A DNA stretch of 44,140 bases, taken from NCBI GenBank assembly GCA_017501695.1, contig JAFVWL010000077.1:1-44140 (forward strand), read 5' to 3'. This DNA comes from Oscillospiraceae bacterium. GTDB lineage: Bacteria > Bacillota > Clostridia > Oscillospirales > Oscillospiraceae. Position 1 is the stretch's first letter, and every line of letters begins with the position of its first letter. The position numbers were made by a program, and so were the translations under genes. The notes beneath the pieces are model-generated. The model made no database searches and had not been told where the DNA came from. It saw nothing but the letters and a program-made list of their open reading frames with translations. Of the stretch, positions 30,775-38,244 are shown piece by piece.

Positions 30775-32976
30775 TTAGACTACTTTGTAAAACTGCTCCG
30801 GGTAGTAAAGCGCAAACCATGCAAGACTGAATGCCAGCTTCATATAGGTTGCGGCATGTGCCTTGGCGGACAAATAGCGGATTTTCTGCATGGATCGAAC
30901 GTACCACTCCGGTACACCGGTATCCAGCAGCTTTTGTGCCAGCTTCGGATATTTGCGGAAACGGCCCGTACGGACGATATACATTGTGATATATGCGGTT
31001 TCCCGGTCTATACCGTATTTCTGAAGTGTCAGGAAAACATCATCCCGGTCACCGATCAGATAACTGAAGGGATACTCCTTTATCAAATGCTCTGCGTTGT
31101 TATCCCATACATGGATTCCATGGGACATTCCAAACAGCCGCACCAGATCGCTGAAGTTTTCCGGCTGGATCTGTTCCAGCCGCTTTTTCATTTCGTCATT
31201 GATAAAGCCCGGCGGGACGGAGCTGTTCCCCTCCAGGAAAAGCCTATACACTTCCGGGTCACTGTAATCAATGTCCTCCGGTTTGACTCCGGTCAGCCGA
31301 AACAGCACACTCAGCCGCATATAGTCACTATGTCCCAGAAGGCTGATCTTCGGCAGGGCATCCTTTATGCTGTGGTAATCCATATGCGTAGCCTGATCGA
31401 TGCCATACATCGGTTTATCCAGTTTTCTTATTGGGGTAACATCCTCAAATTCCATCCCCTCCGGCAACAGAACGATGCCGCCGGGGTGCCTGCCCTCGCT
31501 GCGTTTCACACCATTCAATTTGGAAAGAATCTGCGCATACCGTTCATTGGAAAACACTTCGCCGGTCTGTTCCACATATGCTTCCACATATTTCTCTGCC
31601 GGATAACGGGCAATACTTCCCACAGTGCCTGCATATGCCACCCGTTCCTTACCAAGAAGCTCAGCCAAAAACTGCCGGGCTCCCGGCATTGCCTCTGCGG
31701 ATATATTGATTTCGATATCCGGAGCCATCCTGCCATCCAATCTCATGCAGGTCTCATAAGGAATATTGTGTCCATCGCCGCCCATTCTTCCTCCACAGCA
31801 GAGGCAGGTCTTGGAAGGAAGATCATAGCCGGAAATGGCATCCACATTGAAATCCGTATAACCGCATCCGGAACAGTGATAGTGGGCAGGTAAAGGATTT
31901 ACATCGGAGATCTCCAGCAGATAAGCCACCAGAGAGGAGCCCAAAGTTCCCCGGCAGCTTGTGACTTCTTCCTTTTCGTGCAGGAATCGAACGATGTGGC
32001 CAGTCAGCAGATATAATGATGCATACTGCCGTTTTTTCAGCAGCCTCAGCTCCGTTTCCAACCGCTCCACAATTCTCTCCGGCGGCTGGGGTCCGTAAAG
32101 GGCATGGAGCTTTTCTATGCTGAGCCGTCGAACCTCCTCATTGGCATTGGGCAGCGTAAAGCGCGGATATGAACGGTCCATGATTGGGTGGACATCTTCG
32201 ATTCTGTCTGCAATCAGATTGGTGTTGGTGACTACCACCTCGTATGCCGCCTCCCGGCCCAGATAAGAGAATTCATCCAGCATTTCTTCTGTTGTCCGGA
32301 AATGAGTGGATCGGATTTCCTCCGCTTTCCCATAAGTATTGGAAAGAATTTTTTTGCAGATCCGGTCCTCCGGAACGATATAGTGGCAGTTTCCCACCGC
32401 CACCACAGGAATGCCGCTTGCTTTTCCGATGGCATACAACTGCAGATTGATTCCCTTTTCCTCAGGATAATCGTAGGGGACCAGAGCAATGTAGTCATAG
32501 CGCTTTGCGATCTCGGCCTGCTGCTGGGGTGTGTCCTCCGAAGACATAACCGAAGCTTTCAGTTCTGTCATCAGGGCACAGTCACATCCGCAAAGCAGGT
32601 TTTTTCTGTTATCTTCAATGACTTGCCAATCTGCCACCTTACAGTTTCCAAGTTTTCGCATAGAGGAGAGAATGCGGTAAAGGCCCCTGAGACCCTCTTG
32701 ATTTTTAGCAAGCAAGGATATTCCGTATTCAGTATCATCTTTCAAGTAATGTACTTTCGCACCGTAGATTACCTTAAGTTTATTTCCGTATCTGCGCTGA
32801 CAGTCCTCCAGTTCAGGAAAATCCTGTACCGAATTCAGGTTGGTGACAGCAACTGCCCTGTGTCCCAGCTTAACAGCTGTTTCAATCGCCTCTCTGGGGG
32901 TTATCACTGAGATATCATCCGATACCGTGGTGTGCAGACTCAGCTCAACGCGTTCCAGTGTTGCATCATTCATCAT
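30775..32976 (-). CDS. PolC-like protein with lost catalytic residues
   Basis: A 733-residue protein similar in order to PolC-type DNA polymerase III: PHP domain (1-230), thumb/palm entry with SCRGTLGSSLVAYLLEISDVN (340-360), zinc site (Cys368, 371, 391, 394), and fingers (RHPGGIVLLPE, LSHG-like MSHGIHVWDNN, PEWYV, KAHAATYMKLAFSLAWFALYYPEQF). It lacks the N-terminal OB and exonuclease domains and stops at the end of the fingers. The palm motif PDIDLNFSGE of PolC is PDIEINISAE (Asp420 kept, Asp to Glu422), and KLDILGHDD is KISLLGHSD (third Asp to Ser545). PHP motifs LHLHT and TDH are LSLHT and TNL. It should not polymerize DNA. AGGAGG precedes the start, and a TATACT -10 lies at 33004-33009. 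Confidence 0.85.
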   Translation of the reverse strand: MMNDATLERVELSLHTTVSDDISVITPREAIETAVKLGHRAVAVTNLNSVQDFPELEDCQRRYGNKLKVIYGAKVHYLKDDTEYGISLLAKNQEGLRGLYRILSSMRKLGNCKVADWQVIEDNRKNLLCGCDCALMTELKASVMSSEDTPQQQAEIAKRYDYIALVPYDYPEEKGINLQLYAIGKASGIPVVAVGNCHYIVPEDRICKKILSNTYGKAEEIRSTHFRTTEEMLDEFSYLGREAAYEVVVTNTNLIADRIEDVHPIMDRSYPRFTLPNANEEVRRLSIEKLHALYGPQPPERIVERLETELRLLKKRQYASLYLLTGHIVRFLHEKEEVTSCRGTLGSSLVAYLLEISDVNPLPAHYHCSGCGYTDFNVDAISGYDLPSKTCLCCGGRMGGDGHNIPYETCMRLDGRMAPDIEINISAEAMPGARQFLAELLGKERVAYAGTVGSIARYPAEKYVEAYVEQTGEVFSNERYAQILSKLNGVKRSEGRHPGGIVLLPEGMEFEDVTPIRKLDKPMYGIDQATHMDYHSIKDALPKISLLGHSDYMRLSVLFRLTGVKPEDIDYSDPEVYRLFLEGNSSVPPGFINDEMKKRLEQIQPENFSDLVRLFGMSHGIHVWDNNAEHLIKEYPFSYLIGDRDDVFLTLQKYGIDRETAYITMYIVRTGRFRKYPKLAQKLLDTGVPEWYVRSMQKIRYLSAKAHAATYMKLAFSLAWFALYYPEQFYKVV

Positions 32977-33072
32977 GAATTCCTCCTGTTTTTATCTGAC
33001 AACAGTATACACCATTGCCTGAGACAAAAAAGGGACACCACAAGAACTGGCAAACTCCCGTTTTCCCGTAAA

Positions 33073-33159
33073 ATAACGATAGCCCGATTTAACGATTGCA
33101 TCGGCCAATTCTGATTGGTAATCAGATGCAATTTCGTAAACCAGGCTATTATTCGTTAT
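33073..33159. repeat. Long imperfect foldback element
   Basis: The two arms, each 30 to 35 bases, are inverted copies with a few gaps: ATAACGA, TAGCC, TTTA-CGA and TTGCATC on the left pair with the same blocks on the right. The 22-base loop holds a further small stem CCAAT/ATTGG. It lies in the leader region upstream of the PolC-like gene (minus strand), 100 bases from tRNA-Ser. It could be a structured RNA, a regulator binding site or a remnant of a miniature element. Confidence 0.6.
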
Positions 33160-33217
33160 CTATTTGCTGAATGCGTGACAAAAACGCATTAGAATCCAAC
33201 TCTTTCAGAACAAATAA

Positions 33218-33256
33218 AAGAACCTACTGCTGAATTTTTGTATCAACAGTAGGTTT
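33218..33256 (-). terminator. Terminator of tRNA-Ser (TGA)
   Basis: AACCTACTG / CAGTAGGTT stem with a 17-base AT-rich loop; on the minus strand it is followed by CTTTTATTTG. Confidence 0.7.
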
Positions 33257-33261
33257 TAGTT

Positions 33262-33350
33262 TGGCGGAGAGTGTGAGATTCGAACTCACGGTGGGTTTCC
33301 CCATCACCAGTTTTCAAGACTGGCTCCTTAAACCGCTCGGACAACTCTCC
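33262..33350 (-). tRNA. tRNA-Ser (anticodon TGA)
   Basis: An 89-base class II tRNA on the minus strand: acceptor GGAGAGT / ACTCTCC, anticodon stem CCAGT / ACTGG region with loop containing TGA, a long variable arm (GATGGGGAAACCCACC), T loop TTCGAAT and an encoded CCA. It has a strong promoter. Confidence 0.96.
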
Positions 33351-33361
33351 ATGTGGGGTAA

Positions 33362-33390
33362 ATAATAACATTTCCAACTCAAATTGTCAA
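33362..33390 (-). promoter_or_regulatory. Promoter of tRNA-Ser (TGA)
   Basis: On the minus strand TTGACA and TATTAT are separated by 17 bases, 11 bases before the tRNA. Confidence 0.8.
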
Positions 33391-33428
33391 GGGACATCCG
33401 CCGGAGTATAAAATCCCCAGGATTTGAC

Positions 33429-33457
33429 TTGACAAACGCAGTGGGTTGTGCTAGAAT
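33429..33457 (+). promoter_or_regulatory. Promoter of tRNA-Ser (GCT)
   Basis: TTGACA and TAGAAT are separated by 17 bases, 30 bases before the tRNA. It diverges from the promoter of the other tRNA-Ser. Confidence 0.8.
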
Positions 33458-33487
33458 ACTTTGGCACAAACAAATAGACTTTCATTC

Positions 33488-33579
33488 GGAGTGATACCCA
33501 AGAGGCCGAAGGGGCTCCCCTGCTAAGGGAGTAGGCCGTCAAAAGCGGCGCGAGGGTTCAAATCCCTCTCACTCCGCCA
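33488..33579 (+). tRNA. tRNA-Ser (anticodon GCT)
   Basis: A 92-base class II tRNA: acceptor GGAGTGA / TCACTCC, anticodon loop CTGCTAA (GCT), long variable arm (TAGGCCGTCAAAAGCGGC), T loop TTCAAAT and encoded CCA. Confidence 0.96.
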
Positions 33580-33584
33580 TCAAG

Positions 33585-33620
33585 AAAACGCCTGAAACAG
33601 TAGTTTCGGGCGTTTTTTCT
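33585..33620 (+). terminator. Terminator of tRNA-Ser (GCT)
   Basis: AACGCCTGAAAC / GTTTCGGGCGTT stem with an AGTA loop, followed by TTTTTC. Confidence 0.88.
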
Positions 33621-33697
33621 TTGTATTATACTGTTTCTATAACTTTCTTTATTCGTTTATAGCAAACGAATTTTCGGGTTAAAGAATCAAAAATGCT

Positions 33698-33740
33698 AAC
33701 AAAAATCCCCCTCCCGGAAAAGTCCAGGAGGGGGATCATT
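33698..33740 (-). terminator. Terminator of holin-like gene
   Basis: ATCCCCCTCC / GGAGGGGGAT stem; on the minus strand it is followed by TTTTTG. Confidence 0.8.
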
Positions 33741-33742
33741 GT

Positions 33743-34143
33743 TTAATCGATCCGCTGCTCCTCCGGGTCGGGAGGGGCGGTGGGCTCGATTTCGGGTGTG
33801 TAAGGTTCGTCGGGGGTGATGTCCGTGGCGGTGTCGCCGGCGGTGTTGAACATGGCCAGGCTGGCGGTGTGGAGCTTGACCAGCCACTCGAGGACGGATG
33901 CTCCCATTTTCACGGCGTTCTCCAGGATGGAGCCCAGCTCCGTGATGATGTACCAGGCCAGGACCAGGGGCAGGATCAGGCCGGGCCAGTCCATGCCGAT
34001 GGGCAGATTGGCACAGATCACGGCCATAATGCCGTCGGCGATGGCTGCCACCCATGCCATGATGCCCTGCCAGCCCAGGACGGCCCCAGGGCCATGAAGA
34101 GGGCGGCGATGGTGTCCTTGAAGATCATCAGATTATCTTCCAT
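33743..34143 (-). pseudogene. Phage holin-family protein, frameshifted
   Basis: The minus strand starts at an ATG after AGGAGG and reads MEDNLMIFKDTIAALFMALG, then leaves frame at a G4 run near 34084. A single added G would join it to AVLGWQGIMAWVAAIADG and the rest, which holds two hydrophobic segments and an acidic, Pro-rich C-terminus (ITPDEPYTPEIEPTAPPDPEE). This matches the layout of the phage holin family found near amidases in clostridial prophages, but no other phage gene lies here. It is a recently broken domesticated gene or a sequencing error in a homopolymer. Confidence 0.6.
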
Positions 34144-34160
34144 ATTGTTTTCCTCCTATG

Positions 34161-34470
34161 TAGAAATGATGTCATTCCAATGGCGACAGCCCGTGGGAAT
34201 CTCCAGCACCGACTGAAATGACCAGCCATCCAATTAACATCGAACATCTACGATGGACTTTGGTCGACAGGTTTCGCAACCGTCCACCAGGAGATTGCCA
34301 CGCTGCTTCGCAGCTCGCAATGACATAGTTTTCGGCAGCTGTTTGCCACAGAATACGGGATTGCCAGGAGATGAATTGCCCGTAGGGCAAGAGAGACCTC
34401 CCTGGGGTGCGGGTGTGGACACAGGTCCATAATTGGTCGCGGGTCATTCCTGAACATCCGAAGAATATTT
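34161..34470. repeat. Non-coding region with dispersed repeats
   Basis: No gene with a ribosome binding site is seen from 34144 to 34542. It contains a GATTGCCACG...CTCGCAATGACA unit with an internal GCTGCTTCGCAGC hairpin (34288-34324), a partial second copy (GGGATTGCC at 34357), a TTGCCC-GTA-GGGCAA hairpin (34376-34390) and the promoter of the methyltransferase. Confidence 0.5.
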
Positions 34471-34480
34471 CACTTCTTGT

Positions 34481-34509
34481 TTGAACATTTTATTGTTTTG
34501 TGGTATGAT
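34481..34509 (+). promoter_or_regulatory. Promoter of methyltransferase gene
   Basis: TTGAAC and TATGAT are separated by 17 bases, 33 bases before the ATG. Confidence 0.7.
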
Positions 34510-34531
34510 CAATTCGACAAATTTGAATTTG
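34507..34531 (+). repeat. Imperfect direct repeat, left copy
   Basis: 25 bases containing GACAAATT and AATTTG that match 20 of 25 bases of the copy at 35337-35361 on the other side of the methyltransferase gene. Confidence 0.55.
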
Positions 34532-34542
34532 GAGTTGCATTT

Positions 34543-35334
34543 ATGGACAGAAAAGCGATACTTGAAGATTATTATAATGAGTGGAATGAAGATGACCGAC
34601 TTCTCTCTCGTTTTGGACAGGTTGAATTTTTAACCACTATTCGTTTTGTTGAGAAATACCTTAAGCCAGGAATGAAAATCTTGGAGGTCGGGGCAGGCAC
34701 AGGTCGATACTCCCACTACTTTGCCAGAAAAGGATACACAGTTCATGCGGTTGAATTGGTGGAGAGGAATATTGAGGGTTTCAAAGAAAAGACTTTGCCT
34801 GGTGAAGATGTCACAATTGTCCAGGGTGATGCGGTCAAGCTCCACATGCTGAAAGACAATGAATATGACATTGTTCTTCATTTAGGTCCGATGTACCACC
34901 TTTCTGCTGACACCGAGAGAAAAGCAGCGGTAAGTGAAGCACTTAGGGTGACAAAGCCTAATGGAACGGTTTTTATGGCATATATCTTAAACGAAATGAC
35001 TGTAATAAACTATTTCTTTAGAAATGGTCATATCAACGAAGCAGAGGCAAGAGAAAAGATTATCTCTTCAAATTGGCGATTTAAGGAAAACAAGAAAAGA
35101 CACCTTTCCTTTTACCGAATTGAAGATATCAATGCTCTTATGAGTGGCTTTGATGTACATCGTCTTCATTTAGTAGGAACAGAAATGATATCGGGAGCAA
35201 TGAGAGAATTATTGTTGTCAATGTCTGATGAAGAATTTGCTTGTTATACCGAATACATTTACTCCATCTGTGAGCGTGCCGACATGATAGGATTGTCTGG
35301 TCATTTGCTCGATATATATGAAAAGAAACAATAA
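34543..35334 (+). CDS. Class I SAM-dependent methyltransferase
   Basis: A 263-residue Rossmann-fold methyltransferase. Motif I is ILEVGAGTGRYS (46-57), followed by the acidic end of strand 2 (VHAVELVERNI), the DAVKL motif and the YDIVLHLGPMYHLS motif IV, as in small-molecule methyltransferases of the UbiE/Methyltransf_11 or _25 group. The frame opens 22 codons upstream, but GGAG eight bases before this ATG sets the start. The gene is much richer in A and T than its surroundings (codons ending in A/T), a sign of recent transfer. Its substrate is unknown. Imperfect direct repeats flank it. Confidence 0.88.
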   Translation: MDRKAILEDYYNEWNEDDRLLSRFGQVEFLTTIRFVEKYLKPGMKILEVGAGTGRYSHYFARKGYTVHAVELVERNIEGFKEKTLPGEDVTIVQGDAVKLHMLKDNEYDIVLHLGPMYHLSADTERKAAVSEALRVTKPNGTVFMAYILNEMTVINYFFRNGHINEAEAREKIISSNWRFKENKKRHLSFYRIEDINALMSGFDVHRLHLVGTEMISGAMRELLLSMSDEEFACYTEYIYSICERADMIGLSGHLLDIYEKKQ

Positions 35335-35336
35335 AA

Positions 35337-35361
35337 GAGCAGTTGGACAAATTCCAATTTG
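35337..35361 (+). repeat. Imperfect direct repeat, right copy
   Basis: Right partner of the repeat at 34507-34531; it begins three bases after the methyltransferase stop and contains a GACAAATT-CC-AATTTGTC palindrome. Confidence 0.55.
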
Positions 35362-35536
35362 TCGAATACTTCCGCAGGAACGATACCGAGCGGGTCAGGG
35401 CAGTAACGAAACGCTCTGCACCGAGCACGCATTGTCCGCGGCGACTCGCCGCCAAATTCCATTTTTTCGAACAGTGTGGCATATTCCTGGGGATATTTTT
35501 CTCAATTCTGCTCCACCTTGCTTTTTGATAGCATAA
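35362..35536. other. Non-coding stretch, possible dispersed repeat
   Basis: After the AT-rich methyltransferase the base composition returns to GC-rich. A plus-strand frame is open (EYFRRNDTERVRAVTKRSA) but has no start signal. A small CCGCGGCGACTCGCCGC palindrome is seen. I cannot assign a gene. Confidence 0.3.
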
Positions 35537-35562
35537 CGCCCTCCGGTAGGATCCGGAGGGCG
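35537..35562 (-). terminator. Hairpin after membrane protein gene
   Basis: CGCCCTCCGG / CCGGAGGGCG stem with a six-base loop, eight bases after the minus-strand stop codon. The T run is poor on both strands, so it may be a weak terminator. Confidence 0.55.
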
Positions 35563-35570
35563 TGATTTAT

Positions 35571-35969
35571 TTACAGAGTCATGGTATTCAGGAACCAGAT
35601 CAAAAGGGGCAGCACCAGGGTGAAGATGCTGATGAGCCAAGGATAGATGGTCCTGCGGGAACAGAACATAAGGATCAGGGCGATCAAAGTCAGGGCCAGG
35701 GGGCCATAGACCGCCGTTTCCCGGGAGATCATCTGGGCAAACTCGCCGGTGGACTGGATATCAAAGCCCACCACCTCCGGCAGCTCTTCCATGTTCTTCT
35801 TCGCCAGGTCCAGGGCGTAATACAGCACCGGCAGTGCCATGAATATTTTACGCAGGCGGAAGATCCAGTCCCACACCGCCCGGCAGACCGTGCCAAAGCG
35901 TTCCGCGCCGCCGCTGACGATCCGGCAGAAGTTCTGCCATCCGTTCATTTGATTTTCCTTGTTTTCCAT
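35571..35969 (-). CDS. Small membrane protein
   Basis: A 132-residue protein with an N-terminal soluble part and about three hydrophobic segments (KIFMALPVLYYALDL, VYGPLALTLIALILMF, WLISIFTLVLPLLIWFL). The open frame begins 13 codons earlier, but GGAGG six bases before the chosen ATG and the promoter position set the start. No family is recognised. Confidence 0.7.
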   Translation of the reverse strand: MENKENQMNGWQNFCRIVSGGAERFGTVCRAVWDWIFRLRKIFMALPVLYYALDLAKKNMEELPEVVGFDIQSTGEFAQMISRETAVYGPLALTLIALILMFCSRRTIYPWLISIFTLVLPLLIWFLNTMTL

Positions 35970-35996
35970 AAGCCACCTCCGGCTGATACTTGTCAT

Positions 35997-36025
35997 ATCA
36001 TACCACAAATCTCAATAAGATGCAA
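35997..36025 (-). promoter_or_regulatory. Promoter of membrane protein gene
   Basis: On the minus strand TTGCAT and TATGAT are separated by 17 bases, 28 bases before the ATG. Confidence 0.65.
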
Positions 36026-36123
36026 GAGGACAAACAAATTGTCACAAATTGTTAATCAGTCCATTTTATTGGACAATGTATGTTGTATGCTAAGGCCAGA
36101 TCAAACAAAAGGAGGACTTCACC

Positions 36124-36321
36124 ATGAAAAACACCGCCGCTATCCGCAGACCCAATTTTGCAGCCTGCCGCCGCCGGGCTTATATCCGGACCAACCATAA
36201 TCCCTTCCCCAATGCAGCCCGGGCAGGTTACTTCCTGGAAAAGGTCCTGGACGGAGCCCTGGCTGCCGCCACCACCCTGGCTGTGGTGGTGATCCTGCTG
36301 TTCGTGGTTACGGTTTTCTGA
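36124..36321 (+). CDS. Small membrane protein with basic N-terminus
   Basis: A 65-residue protein: an Arg-rich N-terminal half (RRPNFAACRRRAYIRTNHN) followed by a single C-terminal membrane helix (LAAATTLAVVVILLFVVTVF). AAAGGAGG nine bases before the ATG is a very good binding site, which is the main evidence that the gene is real. Its last 14 bases overlap the end of convergent coaX. The function is not known. Confidence 0.65.
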   Translation: MKNTAAIRRPNFAACRRRAYIRTNHNPFPNAARAGYFLEKVLDGALAAATTLAVVVILLFVVTVF

Positions 36322-37081
36322 CGTTATCCCGGTACAGGGCCGCCAGGCCCTTGACCAGCAGGTCCTTGTCATAGATCATGGGGGTCTTGCACATGGGGAT
36401 CACAAACTTGGCGATGCCGCCGGTGGCAACGACCGTAGTCTTGCAGCCCAGCTCCGCCTCCATCCGCTCCACCATTCCATCCAGCATACAGGCGGCGCCC
36501 ATCATAATGCCGCTGCGCATACAGTCGATGGTATTACGGCCGATGGCCTTCTTGGGCTGGTCCAACTGCAGGCCCGGCAGCAGTGCGGTCCGCTCCGTCA
36601 GGGCATCCAGAGAGATTTTGACGCCGGGAGCGATCATACCGCCAATGAGGGCACCGTCCTTGTTCAGGACGATCATGGTAGTGGCGGTGCCCATGTCCAC
36701 CACGATCATAGGGGGCTTATGCTCCCGCAGGGCCGCCACGCAGCCCACCACCAGATCCGCGCCGGTCTGGGCAGGATTCTCAATGAGGATGTTCAGACCG
36801 GTCTTCAGGCCGGGCCCAACCACCAGCGCTGTCTTGCCCGTGAGTTTCTTGACAGCAGTCTGCATGGAGTTCAGGACCTGGGGAACCACAGAGGCGATAA
36901 TGGTGCCCTCGATGTCAACGGACTTGATTCCATAAACCTCCAGGATCATTTTCAGGTCGATGCAGTATTCGTCCGATGTTTTGGTAGCATCCGTCCGCAG
37001 TCTCGCTTCAAAAACAATGTCATTGCCTTCCACACCGCCCAGGACGATGTTGGAATTACCGACGTCGATGGTCAGGATCAT
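36308..37081 (-). CDS. coaX: Type III pantothenate kinase
   Basis: A 257-residue cytoplasmic kinase, the first step of coenzyme A synthesis (pantothenate to 4'-phosphopantothenate). The ASKHA-fold motifs are IDVGNSNIVLGG (5-16, phosphate 1), PAQTGADLVVGCVAA and VDMGTATTMIVLN (phosphate 2), and ATGGIAKF near the end. Length fits the family. GGAGG lies before the ATG. The ATG overlaps the stop codon of the phosphoesterase gene upstream, so translation is coupled. Confidence 0.95.
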   Translation of the reverse strand: MILTIDVGNSNIVLGGVEGNDIVFEARLRTDATKTSDEYCIDLKMILEVYGIKSVDIEGTIIASVVPQVLNSMQTAVKKLTGKTALVVGPGLKTGLNILIENPAQTGADLVVGCVAALREHKPPMIVVDMGTATTMIVLNKDGALIGGMIAPGVKISLDALTERTALLPGLQLDQPKKAIGRNTIDCMRSGIMMGAACMLDGMVERMEAELGCKTTVVATGGIAKFVIPMCKTPMIYDKDLLVKGLAALYRDNVRKP

Positions 37082-37575
37082 ACAAATTCCTCCAAATCAT
37101 TATGTTCCAGAATCCGGCAGGACCGGATCCCGCCGTTTTCGATTTCCATCAGGCCCACGCTGCCGCCGTAGTAATTGCAGCTTCCCGGGTTCAGGACCCA
37201 CAGGCCATCGGGCTCCCGGTGGCAGTCCGCCACATGGGTATGTCCGTACAGGACCGCCTTGGCACCGGTCTTCCGGGCTTCCCGAAGCAAATTCTCAATG
37301 CCATATTTGACACCGTGCTTGTGGCCGTGGGTCATATACAGCTCCACGCCGCCCACAGCGTAGTTCAGGATATCCGGAGCGAACCGGACCATCCGGTACA
37401 GGTCGCAGTTACCCGGTACCTGGTGCATGGGGATATGGGGATTCTCCTCCGCGATGGTCTGGGCGTCCTCATAAAAATCACCCAGGTGGATCATGGCATC
37501 CGGCTTTACCAGACTGACACACCGGCGCATAAAGCTCAAGGCTGAATGGGAATCGGACAATACAAGAATTTTCAT
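37078..37575 (-). CDS. YfcE/MJ0936-type metallophosphoesterase
   Basis: A 165-residue calcineurin-like phosphoesterase. Metal ligands are seen in LSDSHS (Asp8, His10), HLGDF (Asp33), GNCD (Asn56), MTHGHKHG and YGHTH. The small YfcE group hydrolyses phosphodiesters such as bis-pNPP in vitro, with the natural substrate uncertain. It lies in front of coaX and overlaps it by four bases. AGGTG precedes the ATG. Confidence 0.9.
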   Translation of the reverse strand: MKILVLSDSHSALSFMRRCVSLVKPDAMIHLGDFYEDAQTIAEENPHIPMHQVPGNCDLYRMVRFAPDILNYAVGGVELYMTHGHKHGVKYGIENLLREARKTGAKAVLYGHTHVADCHREPDGLWVLNPGSCNYYGGSVGLMEIENGGIRSCRILEHNDLEEFV

Positions 37576-37611
37576 AGCGCACCTGCCGTTCTATTACCGC
37601 ATATAGTAGTA

Positions 37612-37640
37612 TTGATCAAAATCATACACTCTATTATAAC
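37612..37640 (+). promoter_or_regulatory. Promoter of three small genes
   Basis: TTGATC and TATAAC are separated by 17 bases, 25 bases before the GTG of the first gene. Confidence 0.6.
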
Positions 37641-37665
37641 AGGCAAATCGACAGGAGGCAAGAAA

Positions 37666-37905
37666 GTGGAGAAAAAATCTCAGGATTTTTCTATGGAAGA
37701 TGCCCTGCGGCTGGCCCAATCCCCGGCCGCGCGGCAATTAATGGACCTGATGCGGTCAAGAGATCCCGCCGCGGTGGACCGGGCCATGAATCAGGCCGTC
37801 GCCGGAGACTACGGTCAGGCCCTGGATGCCATGGAGCAGCTTCTGGCGGTGCCGGAGATCCGGCAGCTTCTTGGAAAGCTTGGTGATTCCCGTGGACGGT
37901 CTTGA
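37666..37905 (+). CDS. Small helical protein, first of three
   Basis: A 79-residue protein starting at GTG, chosen because AGGAGG lies seven bases upstream; the open frame reaches further back without a site. It is almost entirely helical (SMEDALRLAQSPAARQLMDL, YGQALDAMEQLLAVPEIRQLL). The next gene overlaps it by 14 bases. No family is recognised. Confidence 0.7.
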   Translation: MEKKSQDFSMEDALRLAQSPAARQLMDLMRSRDPAAVDRAMNQAVAGDYGQALDAMEQLLAVPEIRQLLGKLGDSRGRS

Positions 37906-38239
37906 AGAAAAGCTGGGGGCTGTGCTGAGCAACCCCCAGCTCATGCAGCAGATCATGACCATGGCTCAGTCCATGGGAACCCAGACCCAAGCCCCGGTCC
38001 AGGAAGCATCCCCGCCTGGGCTGCCGGAGTTTGACCCAGGACTGCTGCGGACCCTTTCCGGCGTTATGGGACAGACCGGAGTGGACCGGAATCAAAAGGC
38101 CCTGCTTCAGGCTCTGAATCCCTATCTGGGCAAGGACCGGCTGAACCGGTTGGAGCGGGCCATGCGGGCCGCTAAGCTGGCAAGGGTCGCTTCCGCATTC
38201 CTGGGCCAGAGCGGTTTCCTATCCATGTCAGGCAGGTGA
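37892..38239 (+). CDS. Small helical protein, second of three
   Basis: A 115-residue protein starting at a GTG inside the end of the previous gene. LEEKLGAVLSNPQLMQQIMTMA resembles an STI1-like helix repeat. A Pro/Thr-rich linker follows, then a basic helical end (RLNRLERAMRAAKLARVA). The exact start is uncertain, as the Shine-Dalgarno site (GGTG) is weak. No function is known. Confidence 0.65.
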   Translation: MDGLEEKLGAVLSNPQLMQQIMTMAQSMGTQTQAPVQEASPPGLPEFDPGLLRTLSGVMGQTGVDRNQKALLQALNPYLGKDRLNRLERAMRAAKLARVASAFLGQSGFLSMSGR

Positions 38240-38244
38240 CGACC

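Noticed and set aside
33262-33579. tRNA-Ser pair as an integrase attachment site
   Set aside because: No integrase gene and no direct repeat of a tRNA 3' end was found in the window, so only proximity to the island is reported.
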